Part shown: positions 7,343 through 15,725 of the stretch, in pieces
How the letters are laid out: every line of letters begins with the position of its first letter
How positions within the stretch are numbered: position 1 is the first letter of the stretch
DNA from: Helicobacteraceae bacterium
Lineage (GTDB): Bacteria > Campylobacterota > Campylobacteria > Campylobacterales > Helicobacteraceae
Length of the DNA: 31,430 nt
Direction of reading: 5' to 3'
NCBI GenBank assembly: GCA_029258405.1
Contig: JARHYY010000018.1
Coordinates: 1-31,430, forward strand
Notes under the pieces: generated by a model
Database searches by the model: none
The model's input: the letters and a program-made list of their open reading frames with translations, nothing else
What the model was told of the DNA's origin: nothing
Program-made: the position numbers and the translations under genes

Positions 7343-8149
7343 TCATTGTATAATAACTACTTCCTCTTCAAGCATGATACCAAAGCTATCAAATACTCGC
7401 CTCTTTGCCTCTTCTAAAAGATTGATAGCCTCATGAAAATGAGCATTGCCTTTGTTGATGAGAAAATTAGCATGTTGTTCGCTAAAGCATACATTGCCCA
7501 TGCTCTTTCCTTTGAGCCCAACAGATTCTATAAGCCTTCCTGCAAAATCTTTTGGTGGATTCTTGAAGGCACTGCCAAAGCTTGCTCCATTGGGTTGCTT
7601 TCTGCGTATTTTTTGGAAAGCATGCACAAGCTCTGCCCTAAAACCTTTGTTTGCTTTGAAAATAGCATAGTATATAATATCATCTATATGACATGTTCTA
7701 TAATCAAGTTGTAGTAGTGAAGAATGAATGAAACCAGAAGAACTTATAACGCCTTCTAAAATATCAGATATTTCATATCGCATAATCACTCCTTGCTTAT
7801 GAAGGCTCATGCCAGCATTCATGGCTACAAGCCCACCAACACTACCGGGCAGATGAGAGAGCATCTCAAAGCCTTTGAGATTATTTTTTTTTGCATATTT
7901 AAAAAGAGCATAAGAATTAAGAGCAGCACCTACTTTAATCATTCCGTTAGGGAGAGGCTCTATATTGTTAAAAGCATGCCCCAAAATGGCTAGGTGTTTT
8001 GCTTGAGGTGATACAAGGGTATTAAAACCATGCCCTATAATATAGCGATCTTCTTGAGAGATTGGGGTATGTAAAACCTCAACAGGTAATATATTTCCTA
8101 TTTTAATGCTTGTGTAAGATTTAAAGTCAATGTTTATAATATTTTTCAT
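7343..8149 (-). CDS. murB: UDP-N-acetylenolpyruvoylglucosamine reductase MurB
   Basis: MurB is the cytoplasmic FAD enzyme that reduces UDP-GlcNAc-enolpyruvate to UDP-MurNAc with NADPH for peptidoglycan synthesis. The 268-residue protein shows the FAD-binding segment IGHGFNTLVSP, PGSVGGLVAMNAGM, the catalytic-serine region NGASFGSAFKNPP, and GLKGKSMGNVCFSEQHANFLIN near the C-terminus. The length fits the short epsilonproteobacterial type. It begins one base after the fliQ stop and lacks its own Shine-Dalgarno, so it is probably translated by coupling. The same fliQ-murB order occurs in Helicobacter pylori. Confidence 0.95.
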   Translation of the reverse strand: MKNIINIDFKSYTSIKIGNILPVEVLHTPISQEDRYIIGHGFNTLVSPQAKHLAILGHAFNNIEPLPNGMIKVGAALNSYALFKYAKKNNLKGFEMLSHLPGSVGGLVAMNAGMSLHKQGVIMRYEISDILEGVISSSGFIHSSLLQLDYRTCHIDDIIYYAIFKANKGFRAELVHAFQKIRRKQPNGASFGSAFKNPPKDFAGRLIESVGLKGKSMGNVCFSEQHANFLINKGNAHFHEAINLLEEAKRRVFDSFGIMLEEEVVIIQ

Positions 8150-8150
8150 A

Positions 8151-8417
8151 CTAAAAAGGAAAAGTAGGAATCATATTAAGAAGACGCGTAGCAAAGTCTA
8201 TGAGAAGATTAAGCATCCATGGCATAGTAACAATAACTACAATAATAACTGTAAGAATCTTTGGCACAAAAGTAAGAATTTGCTCATTGATTTGTGTAGT
8301 AGCTTGAAAGATGCTTATGAGCAAACCAATGATTAAACCAGCCAAAAGCATGGGCAGAGAAAGAAGAAGGGTAATTTTATAGGTTTCAATAGCTAATTGC
8401 ATTAATTCTGCTTCCAT
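8151..8417 (-). CDS. fliQ: Flagellar export apparatus protein FliQ
   Basis: FliQ is part of the FliPQR inner-membrane export gate of the flagellar type III secretion system. The protein is 88 residues, the usual family size, with two membrane helices. The first ends in the conserved segment ISIFQATTQINEQ, followed by LTFVPKI, and the second has VTMPWML. The only in-frame ATG is used; the nearest GGAG lies 13 nt upstream, farther than normal. It heads a two-gene unit with murB and diverges from mnmA. Confidence 0.95.
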   Translation of the reverse strand: MEAELMQLAIETYKITLLLSLPMLLAGLIIGLLISIFQATTQINEQILTFVPKILTVIIVVIVTMPWMLNLLIDFATRLLNMIPTFPF

Positions 8418-8447
8418 GATGGTTTATTTGCTCCTCATTTTAGAATA

Positions 8448-8453
8448 AGTATA
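8448..8453 (-). promoter_or_regulatory. Candidate -10 box for fliQ-murB
   Basis: TATACT on the minus strand lies 30 nt upstream of the fliQ ATG. It resembles a vegetative -10 element rather than a flagellar sigma-28 or sigma-54 site. Confidence 0.35.
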
Positions 8454-8578
8454 GCATAAAGCATATTGTTTAACTCTTAACTTTTTGAATAGAGCATTAT
8501 TAATCTCTCTATTATCTATATTAAGCTAGTATTCTAAAATTGAAAAATAGATTTTAGAGGATAAAGAGGAGTTTTATT

Positions 8579-9625
8579 GTGAGTAAAAAAGTTGCTTTAT
8601 TGATGAGTGGGGGAGTAGATTCCTCTTATTGTGCTTATCTCTTACAAGAGCAAGGTTTTCATGTAACAGGTATATATCTTAAACTCCATACACGAGATGA
8701 TTTACATGAACAAAATATAAGAAATATTGCTAAAGCTGCTGAATTTTTGGGTATTAAATATGAAGTTTTAGATGCACAAACTTTGTTTAAACAATTTGTT
8801 TATGATGAGTTTATTAAGGGTTATCAAGAGGGTCGCACGCCAAACCCTTGTGCGATGTGTAACCCGCGTATGAAATTTGGTTTTGCTTTTACACAGGCTA
8901 TGAATATGGGCTGTGATTATATTGCCACAGGGCATTATGCTCGTGTGCAAGATGGGCGAATCAAAGAAGCTTTTGATAAGGTTAAAGACCAGAGCTATTT
9001 TTTATTTGGAATCTCTCAAGAAGCCATTAATAAGGTTATTTTTCCTTTAGGTAATTTTCGTAAGGAAGATATAAAACCCATAGCTTTAGCAAAATTGCCA
9101 TGGCTTGGAAGCTTAGAAACCTATAAAGATTCTCAAGAAATTTGTTTTGTAGAAAAGGATTATGTGGATATTTTAAAACGACATCTTGATGTTGATACAG
9201 AAGGTGATATTGTTGATACAGAAGGCAAAAAAATAGGAAAACATAAAGGTTATATGCAATATACTATAGGTAAAAGAAAAGGTTTTTTTGTTGATGGTGC
9301 TCATACACCACATTATGTTTTAAGTATTAATCCTAGAGAAAATCAGCTTATAGTAGGTTCTAAAGAAGAACTTGCAAAGAATCTTGTATATGCTGAACCA
9401 ATTGCTCTGCCAAATGATTTTTCAGAGATGGAATGTGCAGTGAAAATTCGCTATAAAAGCCCAAAAACAAAAGCTCTTGTCCGTATTGGTAAAACAGGGC
9501 AGCTTGAAGCCTATTTGAAAGAGCATGCATATGGTGTTGCTAATGGGCAAGCGTTAGTATTGTATGATGATGATTTAGTCTTAGGCGGAGGTTTTATCTC
9601 TCATTCAGAAATTGCCGATTTTTAA
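8579..9625 (+). CDS. mnmA: tRNA-specific 2-thiouridylase MnmA
   Basis: MnmA thiolates U34 of Lys, Glu and Gln tRNAs, using ATP to adenylate the base and relayed persulfide sulfur. The 348-residue protein has the PP-loop SGGVDSS (10-16), the first catalytic cysteine in NPCAMCNPRMKF (Cys94), ATGHYAR, and the second in SQEICFVEKD (Cys189), so the redox pair is intact. The C-terminal GKRKGFFVDG and LGGGFI segments are also typical. The start is GTG, preceded by AGAGGAG with 8-nt spacing. It forms an operon with prs 8 nt downstream. Confidence 0.95.
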   Translation: MSKKVALLMSGGVDSSYCAYLLQEQGFHVTGIYLKLHTRDDLHEQNIRNIAKAAEFLGIKYEVLDAQTLFKQFVYDEFIKGYQEGRTPNPCAMCNPRMKFGFAFTQAMNMGCDYIATGHYARVQDGRIKEAFDKVKDQSYFLFGISQEAINKVIFPLGNFRKEDIKPIALAKLPWLGSLETYKDSQEICFVEKDYVDILKRHLDVDTEGDIVDTEGKKIGKHKGYMQYTIGKRKGFFVDGAHTPHYVLSINPRENQLIVGSKEELAKNLVYAEPIALPNDFSEMECAVKIRYKSPKTKALVRIGKTGQLEAYLKEHAYGVANGQALVLYDDDLVLGGGFISHSEIADF

Positions 9626-9633
9626 GGGTTGAT

Positions 9634-10566
9634 ATGAAAGGCTATTATAAAGTATTTACAGGGAGTGCACATCCGCATTTTTCTCAAGAAGTAGCAGAAC
9701 ATCTTGAAATTGCACTTTCTCCTGCTGAAATTGCTCGCTTTAGCGATGGAGAAATTAGTGTTCAGATTTCAGAAAGTGTTCGTGGTTATGATGTGTTTGT
9801 CATACAGCCTACATGTGCACCAGCAAATGATAATCTTATGGAATTGCTTGTGATGATTGATGCACTAAAGAGAAGCTCTGCCGCATCAATTAATGCAATA
9901 ATTCCTTATTTTGGCTATGCACGACAAGACCGCAAGGCTGCCCCAAGAGTGCCTATTAGTGCGAAGCTTGTTGCAGACTTATTGCAAAGTGCTGGAATTT
10001 CAAGGGTAGTTACTATGGATTTACATGCAGGGCAAATACAAGGTTTTTTTAATGTGCCTGTAGATAATCTTTATGGTTCAATTGTATTTGAAGAGTATGT
10101 AAGCAAACTTAAGTTGCAAAATCTTATTGTAGCTAGTCCAGATATTGGAGGTGTAGCAAGGGCAAGATATTTTGCTAAATTGTTAAACCTTGATTTAGTC
10201 ATTATTGATAAAAGGCGAGAAAAGGCGAATGTAAGTGAAGTTATGAATGTTATTGGTAATGTTTCTAATAAAACAGTGATTTTAGTTGATGATATAATTG
10301 ATACAGCTGGGACAATCATTAAAGCTGCACAGGCATTGAAAGATAATGGGGCATTAAAGGTATTGGCATTAGGTACGCATGCGGTGTTGAGCGGCAAGGC
10401 AATAGAACGCATAGCAGATGATGCACTTGATGAAGTAATAGTTACTGATAGCATTCCCTTAAAGCAAGAGCATCCAAAAATTAAGGTTTTAAGTGTAGCT
10501 CCATTATTTGCAGAGGTTATAAGAAGGATATATCGCAATGAGAGTGTCAATTCATTATTTCGTTAA
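9634..10566 (+). CDS. prs: Ribose-phosphate pyrophosphokinase
   Basis: Makes PRPP from ribose 5-phosphate and ATP for purine, pyrimidine, NAD, His and Trp synthesis. The 310-residue length is standard for class I PRPP synthetase. Hallmarks in order are FSDGEISVQI, PYFGYARQDRKAAPR (ATP and metal binding), MDLHAGQIQGFF, the flexible SPDIGGVARARYFA loop and the PRPP-binding VDDIIDTAGT. The ATG follows an AAGGG site. The last 29 bases overlap the start of the cyclophilin gene, which suggests coupled expression. Confidence 0.96.
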   Translation: MKGYYKVFTGSAHPHFSQEVAEHLEIALSPAEIARFSDGEISVQISESVRGYDVFVIQPTCAPANDNLMELLVMIDALKRSSAASINAIIPYFGYARQDRKAAPRVPISAKLVADLLQSAGISRVVTMDLHAGQIQGFFNVPVDNLYGSIVFEEYVSKLKLQNLIVASPDIGGVARARYFAKLLNLDLVIIDKRREKANVSEVMNVIGNVSNKTVILVDDIIDTAGTIIKAAQALKDNGALKVLALGTHAVLSGKAIERIADDALDEVIVTDSIPLKQEHPKIKVLSVAPLFAEVIRRIYRNESVNSLFR

Positions 10567-11119
10567 AATTTGTTTTATTTTTGTTTCTTTTTTCTGTATT
10601 CTATTTGCACAAGATAGTGATAAAATTGCTCATATTTTGCAAAGCCAGAGTAATGCTCGTATTTCTATGGAAACAACAGCAGGTACAATGGAATTTGAAC
10701 TTTTTACGAAGATAGCACCAAAAGCAGTGGAGAACTTTTTGCGTCTTGCTGATAGGGGTTTTTATAATGGTGTTGGATTCCATAGGATTATTAAAGGCTT
10801 TATGATTCAAGGAGGAGATCCTACAGGCACAGGAAAAGGCGGAGATTCCATATGGGGCGATGTATTTGAAGATGAAATAGCACTTGGCTATGCTTTTGAT
10901 AGAGGAGGGCTCTTAGCGATGGCAAATGCTGGAGCGAATACTAATCGTTCGCAATTTTTTATCACTACAAGTAGTGCTCCTTGGCTTAATGGTCGCCATA
11001 CTATATTTGGAGAGATTAAAAGCGGGTTTGAGGTTCTTAATGCACTTGAAAATACAGCAACTGATTCTGAAGACCGTCCATTTGATATGCCAAGAATTGT
11101 AAGAATAAATATTTTATAG
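10538..11119 (+). CDS. ppiA: Secreted cyclophilin-type peptidyl-prolyl isomerase
   Basis: A 193-residue cyclophilin that speeds Xaa-Pro isomerisation during protein folding. The first 24 residues (MRVSIHYFVKICFIFVSFFC then ILFA) form a Sec-type signal peptide, so it should act in the periplasm. The catalytic domain includes GFHRIIKGFMIQGGDPTGTG, with the active-site Arg in FHR, plus NTNRSQFFITT and HTIFGEI. The chosen ATG has AAGAAGGA nine bases upstream, inside prs, and starts 29 nt before the prs stop. A GC-rich hairpin follows the stop codon immediately. Confidence 0.92.
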   Translation: MRVSIHYFVKICFIFVSFFCILFAQDSDKIAHILQSQSNARISMETTAGTMEFELFTKIAPKAVENFLRLADRGFYNGVGFHRIIKGFMIQGGDPTGTGKGGDSIWGDVFEDEIALGYAFDRGGLLAMANAGANTNRSQFFITTSSAPWLNGRHTIFGEIKSGFEVLNALENTATDSEDRPFDMPRIVRINIL

Positions 11120-11135
11120 CGGGGCAAAAGCCCCG
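11120..11135. terminator. GC-rich hairpin between convergent ppiA and hugZ
   Basis: CGGGGC-AAAA-GCCCCG is a perfect 6-bp all-GC stem directly after the ppiA stop. It is the strongest hairpin I saw in this AT-rich window. The right side continues AAAAATTATTT, and the left side has ATTTTATAG that can partly extend the stem. It lacks a clean T-run on either strand but is placed to end both convergent transcripts. Confidence 0.6.
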
Positions 11136-11140
11136 AAAAA

Positions 11141-11887
11141 TTATTTATGCATTTTATGACCTGTGCCACCTCTAACATGTTGCACTTCTCCATCTTTGGT
11201 AATATCATATGCTGCACCAAATCCTTTAACAAAACGCCCTTCTTTTCGCTCTAAGGCTACAAGATGAAAATCTTTCATGTTTCTGATGGTTGTTATACCC
11301 ATATCACTGCGGTCTTTTTCGAATTGGTTAAGGGCTTGTTCAAATTCAGTACTTTCTCGCTCGATAAAGTGGGCTTCAACTTTATATTTAAGTCTTTTTC
11401 GTGCAATAATTGTTTTTGCTGCTTGTTCATCTTCGATAAATAAAATTTCTATATTTTTAGGGTTTGCACTAATTCCTGAATAGTGATCAGCTACTTCACT
11501 TATATAAATATAAAGTTTGTTGTTGCAATGAATAACAGGGGCATAAGAGCTAATAACTTGTCCATTTTTATCAACACTTGCTATTATAACAGAGCCAAGA
11601 GTTTTCATAAATTCATCAATTTCTTGCTTAATATTACCTGTATCTTTTGGTGCAATGGTTTGACAAACTTCAATAATAGCCTCTTTTAATGTGCTTGTGG
11701 TGTATTCTTTCAGAAAATCTACGCGTAATTTTGTACTTCCATTATACTCTATGTCCATTCCTTTGGTATCGACACCAACGAGTTTTGCATCGGTTATTGA
11801 TTTGTTTCCACTATAATGTGCAGCCAATCCTTTGAGTTCTGCTTGATGATGATTGTTCATGTGTTCAAGAACACTTTGAATACTCAT
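11141..11887 (-). CDS. hugZ: HugZ-family haem oxygenase
   Basis: HugZ opens the haem ring to release iron and helps the cell use haem as an iron source. The 248-residue protein has an N-terminal domain (MSIQSVLEHMNNHHQAELKG), a split-barrel FMN-binding-like core (GSVIIASVDKNGQVISSYAP, LYIYISEVADHYSGI, KNIEILFIED), the segment RFVKGFGAAYDI, and a His-rich tail (VRGGTGHKMHK) that supplies the haem-ligand histidine in H. pylori HugZ. The frame is open to 11992, but ATG 11887 has AAGGAG at good spacing and matches the known family start. A TATAAT lies at 11922-11927. It stands alone between convergent ppiA and divergent nadC. Confidence 0.93.
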   Translation of the reverse strand: MSIQSVLEHMNNHHQAELKGLAAHYSGNKSITDAKLVGVDTKGMDIEYNGSTKLRVDFLKEYTTSTLKEAIIEVCQTIAPKDTGNIKQEIDEFMKTLGSVIIASVDKNGQVISSYAPVIHCNNKLYIYISEVADHYSGISANPKNIEILFIEDEQAAKTIIARKRLKYKVEAHFIERESTEFEQALNQFEKDRSDMGITTIRNMKDFHLVALERKEGRFVKGFGAAYDITKDGEVQHVRGGTGHKMHK

Positions 11888-11921
11888 TGAATACTCCTTA
11901 AAATAAAATAAAAGTATGCGA

Positions 11922-11927
11922 ATTATA
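11922..11927 (-). promoter_or_regulatory. -10 box of hugZ
   Basis: An exact minus-strand TATAAT lies 35 nt upstream of the chosen hugZ ATG. Its position inside the longer open frame also argues against the upstream start at 11992. I could not recognise a convincing Fur box. Confidence 0.55.
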
Positions 11928-12073
11928 GCAGTTAAAAGTAAATTTAATATAAAAACATGTAATGAAATAATGAATTTTAAAGCAAAATACATTAAAAATA
12001 TGATATTAAAACTACACAGTTTATTATTTTATCTTTGAATGAATAAATATTTGTTTTTTAAGTGGATATGATT

Positions 12074-12079
12074 TATAAT
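12074..12079 (+). promoter_or_regulatory. -10 box of nadC-thiL
   Basis: TATAAT lies 27 nt before the nadC start. A second TATAAT at 12087-12092 is too close to the start to leave room for the AAGG ribosome site. Confidence 0.45.
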
Positions 12080-12105
12080 ATCTAAATATAATGTAAGGCA
12101 GGATC

Positions 12106-12936
12106 GTGATTTTTCTTAAGCATGCAAAAAGGTTTGCACAACAAGCACTTGATGAAGATATTGGCAGAGGAGATATATTTAGAACACTCAATATGTCAGT
12201 TGCAGTTACAGCAAATATTATTGCTAAAGAAGAAGGGATTTTTTCAGGACAGATATATGCTCAAGCCTTAGCAGAACTCGCTCATATAGATGTTCAATGG
12301 TTTATTGAGGATGCTAAAAGCTTCAAGCCTTATGATATTATAGCAGTTTTGCAAGGAGATTTTAGCGACATACTTACCATAGAGCGTACATTTCTTAATA
12401 TGATACAACATAGCAGTGGTATTGCTACGGCAACCAACCTTCATATACAAGCCCTTAATGATTCTACAATAAAAATTTTAGATACACGCAAAACACATCC
12501 TCTATTAAGAGTATTTGAAAAGTACTCTGTACGCAATGGTGGTGGTTGTAATCATCGTTTTGGTATTGATGATTGTGTAATGATAAAAGATACCCATCGT
12601 TCCCATATTCTTAATCTTAAAGAAACTATACAGAGCATTCGCCAAGCTTTTTGGAGCGTAAAAGTTGAAGTTGAATCAGAAACTTTTGAGGAATTTAAAG
12701 AAGCTATTGATAGTGGTGCTGATATAGTTATGTGTGATAATATGCCTAAAGAAGATATTGAAAAATGTTTGCAATATCGCAATGAACATGCAAAGCATAT
12801 ACTAGTAGAAGTAAGCGGAGGCATTTCTTTAAGTAATATCCATCTTTACAGAGGAAGCGGTGTAGATGCCATAAGCATAGGGGCAATTATTCACCATGCC
12901 CATTTCATAGATATGAGTATGAAAATAAAAAGATGA
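12106..12936 (+). CDS. nadC: Nicotinate-nucleotide pyrophosphorylase (carboxylating)
   Basis: NadC converts quinolinate and PRPP to nicotinate mononucleotide, CO2 and PPi in de novo NAD synthesis. The 276-residue protein has the N-terminal ALDEDIGRGDIF motif, TFLNMIQHSSGIATAT, the PRPP/quinolinate-binding DTRKTHPLLRVFEKYSV (126-142) with GGGCNHRFGIDD, the loop VMIKDTH, then VEVESE, MCDNM and EVSGGI. The start is GTG with AAGG upstream; ModD is related, but the motifs and context favour NadC. The last bases overlap the thiL start (ATGA), so the two are coupled. Confidence 0.94.
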   Translation: MIFLKHAKRFAQQALDEDIGRGDIFRTLNMSVAVTANIIAKEEGIFSGQIYAQALAELAHIDVQWFIEDAKSFKPYDIIAVLQGDFSDILTIERTFLNMIQHSSGIATATNLHIQALNDSTIKILDTRKTHPLLRVFEKYSVRNGGGCNHRFGIDDCVMIKDTHRSHILNLKETIQSIRQAFWSVKVEVESETFEEFKEAIDSGADIVMCDNMPKEDIEKCLQYRNEHAKHILVEVSGGISLSNIHLYRGSGVDAISIGAIIHHAHFIDMSMKIKR

Positions 12937-13778
12937 AAGGAAGAGAAGCATTATTATTACAATATCTCCATGAAACTAATTGTCTTTATAAGGTAGGAGA
13001 TGATGGGGTAGCTATAAATAAAAATATTTATGCTTTAGATTCTTTTATGGAAAATACTCATTTTAAACATGGGTGGTTGAAGCTAAAAGACTTAGCCTTT
13101 AAAGCCCTTAGTGTTAATGTTTCTGATATATACGCCATGGGTGCAACACCTAAATATGCCTTGCTTGCCTTAAGTATTCCACAAAACTTTTCTGCAAAAA
13201 ATATTAAAGAGCTTGCCATAGGCATTGCTGATGCTTGTAATTTTTATAAAATTAAACTTATAGGTGGTGATACTATCAGCTCATCGTTGCTTGGTTTTCA
13301 TTTTACTCTTATTGCAGAGCAAAATAATATTTTAGTGCAACGCAAAGGTTTGAATATTGGCGATATTCTTTGTTTTAGCGGTACATTAGGTTCATCATAT
13401 AGTACCTTACAGCAATGCTTACATGGATTTATGCCAACATATTGCAAAAGACATGAAGTATTTTTTGCTCGTCGTATTGGCTCAATGCTTATACCGCACA
13501 TAAGCAAACATATAACTATGGGTATGGATATTTCTGATGGACTTTCTGTTGAGCTTACTCGACTTTCAAAAATAAATCATGTAGGTTTTAAATTTCTGAG
13601 AAAATTAAGCAAGCAAGAGCTTATTAGTGGCGAAGAATACCAAGCACTCATTGCTGTTGCACCAAAAAACCTTAAAAAAGTTTTATTAATTGCTCAAAAA
13701 AATAGGCAACAACTTCATCCATTTGCACAAGTGATTCATGGAAGATATAAGGGTATAGGCAAAGAATGGCATAAGTGA
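12933..13778 (+). CDS. thiL: Thiamine-monophosphate kinase
   Basis: ThiL phosphorylates thiamine monophosphate to the active cofactor thiamine diphosphate. The 281-residue protein has the PurM-like ATP-binding features GDDGVAI (22-28), ALDSFMENTHF (34-44; the family usually has DxxVEGxHF), KALSVNVSDIYAMGATP (58-73), IGGDT (110-114) and MGMDISDGLSVEL. It is shorter than the E. coli enzyme (about 325 residues) mostly through a compact C-terminal half, as seen in related bacteria. It overlaps nadC by 4 nt. Confidence 0.92.
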   Translation: MKGREALLLQYLHETNCLYKVGDDGVAINKNIYALDSFMENTHFKHGWLKLKDLAFKALSVNVSDIYAMGATPKYALLALSIPQNFSAKNIKELAIGIADACNFYKIKLIGGDTISSSLLGFHFTLIAEQNNILVQRKGLNIGDILCFSGTLGSSYSTLQQCLHGFMPTYCKRHEVFFARRIGSMLIPHISKHITMGMDISDGLSVELTRLSKINHVGFKFLRKLSKQELISGEEYQALIAVAPKNLKKVLLIAQKNRQQLHPFAQVIHGRYKGIGKEWHK

Positions 13779-13876
13779 TGAAGGGGACATATGTAAGAAT
13801 CCTAAAAAGATGAGTGTTTGTTTTGTAAATATTGATATTAATTTAATGTTTCAGTTATTTATTATAGAGAGCAATA

Positions 13877-13882
13877 TATAAT
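13877..13882 (+). promoter_or_regulatory. -10 box of the mod operon
   Basis: TATAAT lies 37 nt upstream of the modA ATG, within a very AT-rich 135-nt gap after thiL. I saw no ModE-type inverted repeat or moco riboswitch fold. Confidence 0.45.
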
Positions 13883-13913
13883 ATTAAATAATTTTTTTAA
13901 AAAGGAAATTTTT

Positions 13914-14657
13914 ATGAAAAAACTTTTATTTTTCGTTTTGTGTTGTTGCTTCAGCATAAATCTTTATGCTGAAAAATTGCATGTTTTTGTTGCGGCAAGT
14001 GCTAGAAACGCTCTTACAGATGTTAAAGATGCATTTTTAAAAACTCGTAGCAATACTAATGATCAAGTTGAATTAAGTTTTGGTGCATCAGGTAAGGCTT
14101 ATCAACAGTTTTCACAAGGTTTAGAATATGATCTCTTTTTTTCTGCCGATAGAAAATATGCCGCCCAAATTGTAAAAGATGGCAATGCACTTGAAAATGA
14201 AAGGGTATATGCCTTAGGTGCGGTTGCGTTCTATGGGCTTGATGCTAAAGTTATTGAAGCTGGGCTAAAGAATCTTAAACCTGATTCTATTCAACATTTT
14301 AGTATAGCTAATCCTAAAGTAGCTCCTTATGGTGTTGCTGCAGAAGAGGTTTTAAAAAATATGAATCTTTATGATATGTTTAAAGATAAGATTGTGCAAG
14401 GTGATAATGTTTCTCAAGCGGTTTCTTTTGTGGATAGTGGAGCGGCAGAAGTAGGGCTGGTTGCTTATTCATTAGTGGTAAATAATGCAAAAGGAAAAGC
14501 AATGCTTGTTGATTCGTCTTTATATACAAAAATGGAACAAGCTTTTGTTATTACTAAATATGCTCAAAATAAAAAGATAGCACAGGATTTCGCGAATTTT
14601 ATTCATTCAGATACTGCTAAAGATATTTTTAAAAAACATGGTTTTGGTACGCCTTAG
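13914..14657 (+). CDS. modA: Molybdate ABC transporter, periplasmic binding protein
   Basis: ModA captures molybdate (or tungstate) in the periplasm and delivers it to ModBC. The 247-residue precursor has a Sec signal peptide ending near LYAEKL (cleavage about residue 19-20). The mature part starts with the family pattern HVFVAASARNALTDV, followed by SFGASGKAYQQFSQG, DLFFSAD, ANPKVAPYG and the late DSGAAEVGLVAYS. The ATG has AAAAAGGAA upstream. It is first in a four-gene operon. Confidence 0.93.
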   Translation: MKKLLFFVLCCCFSINLYAEKLHVFVAASARNALTDVKDAFLKTRSNTNDQVELSFGASGKAYQQFSQGLEYDLFFSADRKYAAQIVKDGNALENERVYALGAVAFYGLDAKVIEAGLKNLKPDSIQHFSIANPKVAPYGVAAEEVLKNMNLYDMFKDKIVQGDNVSQAVSFVDSGAAEVGLVAYSLVVNNAKGKAMLVDSSLYTKMEQAFVITKYAQNKKIAQDFANFIHSDTAKDIFKKHGFGTP

Positions 14658-14660
14658 ATT

Positions 14661-15065
14661 ATGAATATTCTTGAAGGTACTATACAGAGTATATATCAAA
14701 AAGAAAAACTTTTATACTTAAAAGTTAATGTAAAAGATGAAACTTTTGGTATTCTTATGATAGAATGCTTTCAAGAATTCAAAGAGGGTATAGAAGTTCA
14801 ATTATTATTTAAAGAAACAGAAGTTATGATTGCTCTACCAACAGCTCGTGTAAGTGCTAGGGTGGCAAGTATTGCACCTATAATAGATATTATAAAAGGG
14901 GATATTTTATGGGATATTTCTTTAGATTTTAAGGGAGTTGTTATACATTCTCTTATCACTGCTGAAGCAGCCTTAGAATTAAATATTATGCAAAATATGT
15001 CTGTTTTATGGTTTGTTCAATCAACCGAAGTTATTTTAAAGCATAGTGGAGCAGATTTTGAATGA
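14661..15065 (+). CDS. Stand-alone tandem TOBE (Mop-like) molybdate-binding protein
   Basis: A 134-residue protein with two Mop/TOBE-like modules. The first runs from LEGTIQSIY to ETEVMIA (about 4-57). The second runs from SARVASIAPII to STEVILK (about 65-127) and includes LITAEAALELNIMQNMSV, the usual Mop core. This is the layout of the C-terminal half of ModE, but there is no N-terminal DNA-binding helix-turn-helix. It therefore probably stores or senses molybdate rather than acting alone as a repressor. It lies 3 nt after modA and overlaps the modB start. Related Campylobacter mod loci carry a similar gene, from memory. Confidence 0.8.
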   Translation: MNILEGTIQSIYQKEKLLYLKVNVKDETFGILMIECFQEFKEGIEVQLLFKETEVMIALPTARVSARVASIAPIIDIIKGDILWDISLDFKGVVIHSLITAEAALELNIMQNMSVLWFVQSTEVILKHSGADFE

Positions 15066-15723
15066 GGAATTTTTTGTAACCCTTTGGCTGACTTTTAAGT
15101 TAGCATTTGTAACTACATTCATTTTGTTTTTCATTGGTATAGCACTTGGTTATTTGTTTGCCTTTGTGCAATTTCCATTCAAGAGTATTGCACAGGCTAT
15201 TGTTTCTATGCCGCTTGTTCTTCCCCCTAGTGTGCTTGGGTTTTATTTGTTGGTTACCTTTAGTCCAACAAGCCCTTTTGGTGCATTTTTGAAACAATTT
15301 GATATTACTCTTGTATTTACTTTTGAGGGTTTAGTATTGGCTTCAATCATTTTTAGTTTGCCTTTTATGATTAATCCTATCCAATCAGCTTTTAGTGCAA
15401 TTCCAAAAAATATTATAGAAGTTTCATATACTCTAGGTAAAAATAAATTTCAAACACTTTTATATGTTATTATACCTAATGCAAAAGCTGGGATACTTAC
15501 TGGCTGTGTTATTTCTTTTGCACATACTGTTGGTGAATTTGGTGTGGTTATGATGATAGGTGGGCATAAAAAAGGGGAGACTTTAGTAGCAAGTATAGCT
15601 ATTTATGATGAATTAGAATCGCTTAACTACACTTTAGCCCATCAATATGCATTTACACTCTTTGTGCTTTCTTTTTTTATTTTGCTTACCGTTTATATTC
15701 TGAATAAAAAATTTACTTATTAG
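15058..15723 (+). CDS. modB: Molybdate ABC transporter permease
   Basis: ModB is the membrane channel of the molybdate importer. The roughly 221-residue protein has five to six helices, the early MPLVLPPSVLGFYLLV motif, and the EAA loop (EVSYTLGKNKFQTLLYVIIPNAKAGILTG) that contacts ModC. Two non-ATG starts are possible: GTG 15046 and TTG 15058. I chose TTG because GGAG sits 6 nt upstream, and residues from there match other ModB N-termini; GTG would add four residues. It overlaps the preceding TOBE gene and ends 2 nt before modC. Confidence 0.93.
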   Translation: MNEEFFVTLWLTFKLAFVTTFILFFIGIALGYLFAFVQFPFKSIAQAIVSMPLVLPPSVLGFYLLVTFSPTSPFGAFLKQFDITLVFTFEGLVLASIIFSLPFMINPIQSAFSAIPKNIIEVSYTLGKNKFQTLLYVIIPNAKAGILTGCVISFAHTVGEFGVVMMIGGHKKGETLVASIAIYDELESLNYTLAHQYAFTLFVLSFFILLTVYILNKKFTY

Positions 15724-15725
15724 CC

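Noticed and set aside
10071..10550. Minus-strand 159-residue ORF within prs
   Set aside because: It is antisense to highly conserved PRPP synthetase motifs and is low-complexity Ser/Leu-rich, as expected for a shadow frame.
11141..11992. Longer HugZ with a membrane-like N-terminal extension (start at 11992)
   Set aside because: ATG 11887 has a strong ribosome-binding site, a TATAAT sits inside the extension, and the family starts at MSIQS-like sequence.
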